From SZAS-103 sp043747745 (GTDB taxonomy: Bacteria > Pseudomonadota > Gammaproteobacteria > Xanthomonadales > Xanthomonadaceae), in contig JAYTOP010000083.1 of the NCBI GenBank assembly GCA_043747745.1, positions 1 through 21,730 on the forward strand: DNA of 21,730 bases, written 5' to 3'. Under the pieces are notes generated by a model, which saw only the letters and a program-made list of their open reading frames with translations, was not told the origin of the DNA and searched no databases. Numbering within the stretch: the stretch's first letter is position 1; every line of letters starts with the position of its first letter. This document shows positions 21,591-21,730 of the stretch, one piece after another. The translations under genes and the position numbers were made by a program.

Positions 21591-21730
21591 AATCGGCCAC
21601 TCAAGTCGCCCAGCGCGAAGGCCGACTCGAAATCGACGCCGCGCTGGAATCCCATCGCCTGGAAGCGTTCGCCCATGTCGCCGGGCAAGGTCAGGCGTTT
21701 GGCTTCCTGCACGATCCGCAGTCGTTCGAT
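21587..21730 (-). CDS. midA: C-terminal end of MidA/NDUFAF7-like SAM-dependent methyltransferase (partial)
   Basis: Only the last 47 residues lie in the window; the gene continues past the right edge. The segment EAKRLTLPGDMGERFQAMGF matches from memory the C-terminal signature of the DUF185 / MidA family (KRL-LP-EMGE-FK-M). In mitochondria the homologue NDUFAF7 dimethylates an arginine of a complex I subunit during assembly; the bacterial role is inferred to be protein methylation. It ends in TTG-TGA and its stop overlaps the VanZ-like start by three bases, so the two genes form one unit. The call needs the missing N-terminal methyltransferase domain for confirmation. Confidence 0.65.
   Translation of the reverse strand: MERLRIVQEAKRLTLPGDMGERFQAMGFQRGVDFESAFALGDLSGRL

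Noticed and set aside
19954..21600. A 548-codon open frame antisense to cca and neighbours
   Set aside because: It is Arg/Ala/His-rich without domain motifs, and covers genuine cca coding sequence whose motifs are all intact. Long antisense frames are expected in GC-rich DNA.

Overview
The window is GC-rich and gene-dense. It looks like chromosomal DNA of a gammaproteobacterium, most likely order Lysobacterales/Xanthomonadales. This is an inference from three things: the gene order engB / cytochrome c4 / dsbA-like / endonuclease-exonuclease-phosphatase, a TonB receptor of the kind common in that order, and several short palindromic repeats of familiar type. No rRNA, tRNA, CRISPR array, complete insertion sequence or prophage was seen. 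Most genes are housekeeping or ordinary accessory genes, and there is no clear undescribed multi-gene system.

Left part (1-5066): the tail of an unknown gene, an ATP-binding PP-loop protein (Dph6-like family), and a membrane-anchored TPR protein, all on +. On the minus strand follow glutathione-dependent formaldehyde dehydrogenase (frmA), a YecA/UPF0149 SEC-C protein and glutamate-cysteine ligase (gshA). gshA makes the glutathione precursor that the frmA reaction ultimately needs. Palindromic repeats sit upstream of the first gene and between yecA and frmA.

Middle left (5184-9312): a peptide-type ABC binding protein and one permease on +, separated by a REP-like inverted repeat pair. The expected second permease and ATPases are absent. 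In their place are minus-strand genes: an exported orphan protein with lower G+C whose end runs into the permease gene, and a HigBA-like toxin-antitoxin pair with a perfect 9+9 bp palindrome just before its toxin start. This is the most accessory-like stretch.

Middle (9327-15834): the engB GTPase diverges from cytochrome c4, which has a good sigma70 promoter. A lipoprotein-like DsbA and an EEP-family hydrolase follow on +. A bidirectional terminator then separates them from a 988-residue TonB-dependent receptor on the minus strand.

Right part (15971-21730): a TauE/SafE exporter diverges from an operon of slt (lytic transglycosylase), an NDUFA9-like NAD(P)-binding protein and cca (tRNA CCA-adding enzyme). 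A convergent minus-strand pair, the end of a MidA/NDUFAF7-like methyltransferase and a VanZ-like membrane protein, closes the window. Two homologues of mitochondrial complex I accessory proteins therefore lie within about 2 kb of each other.
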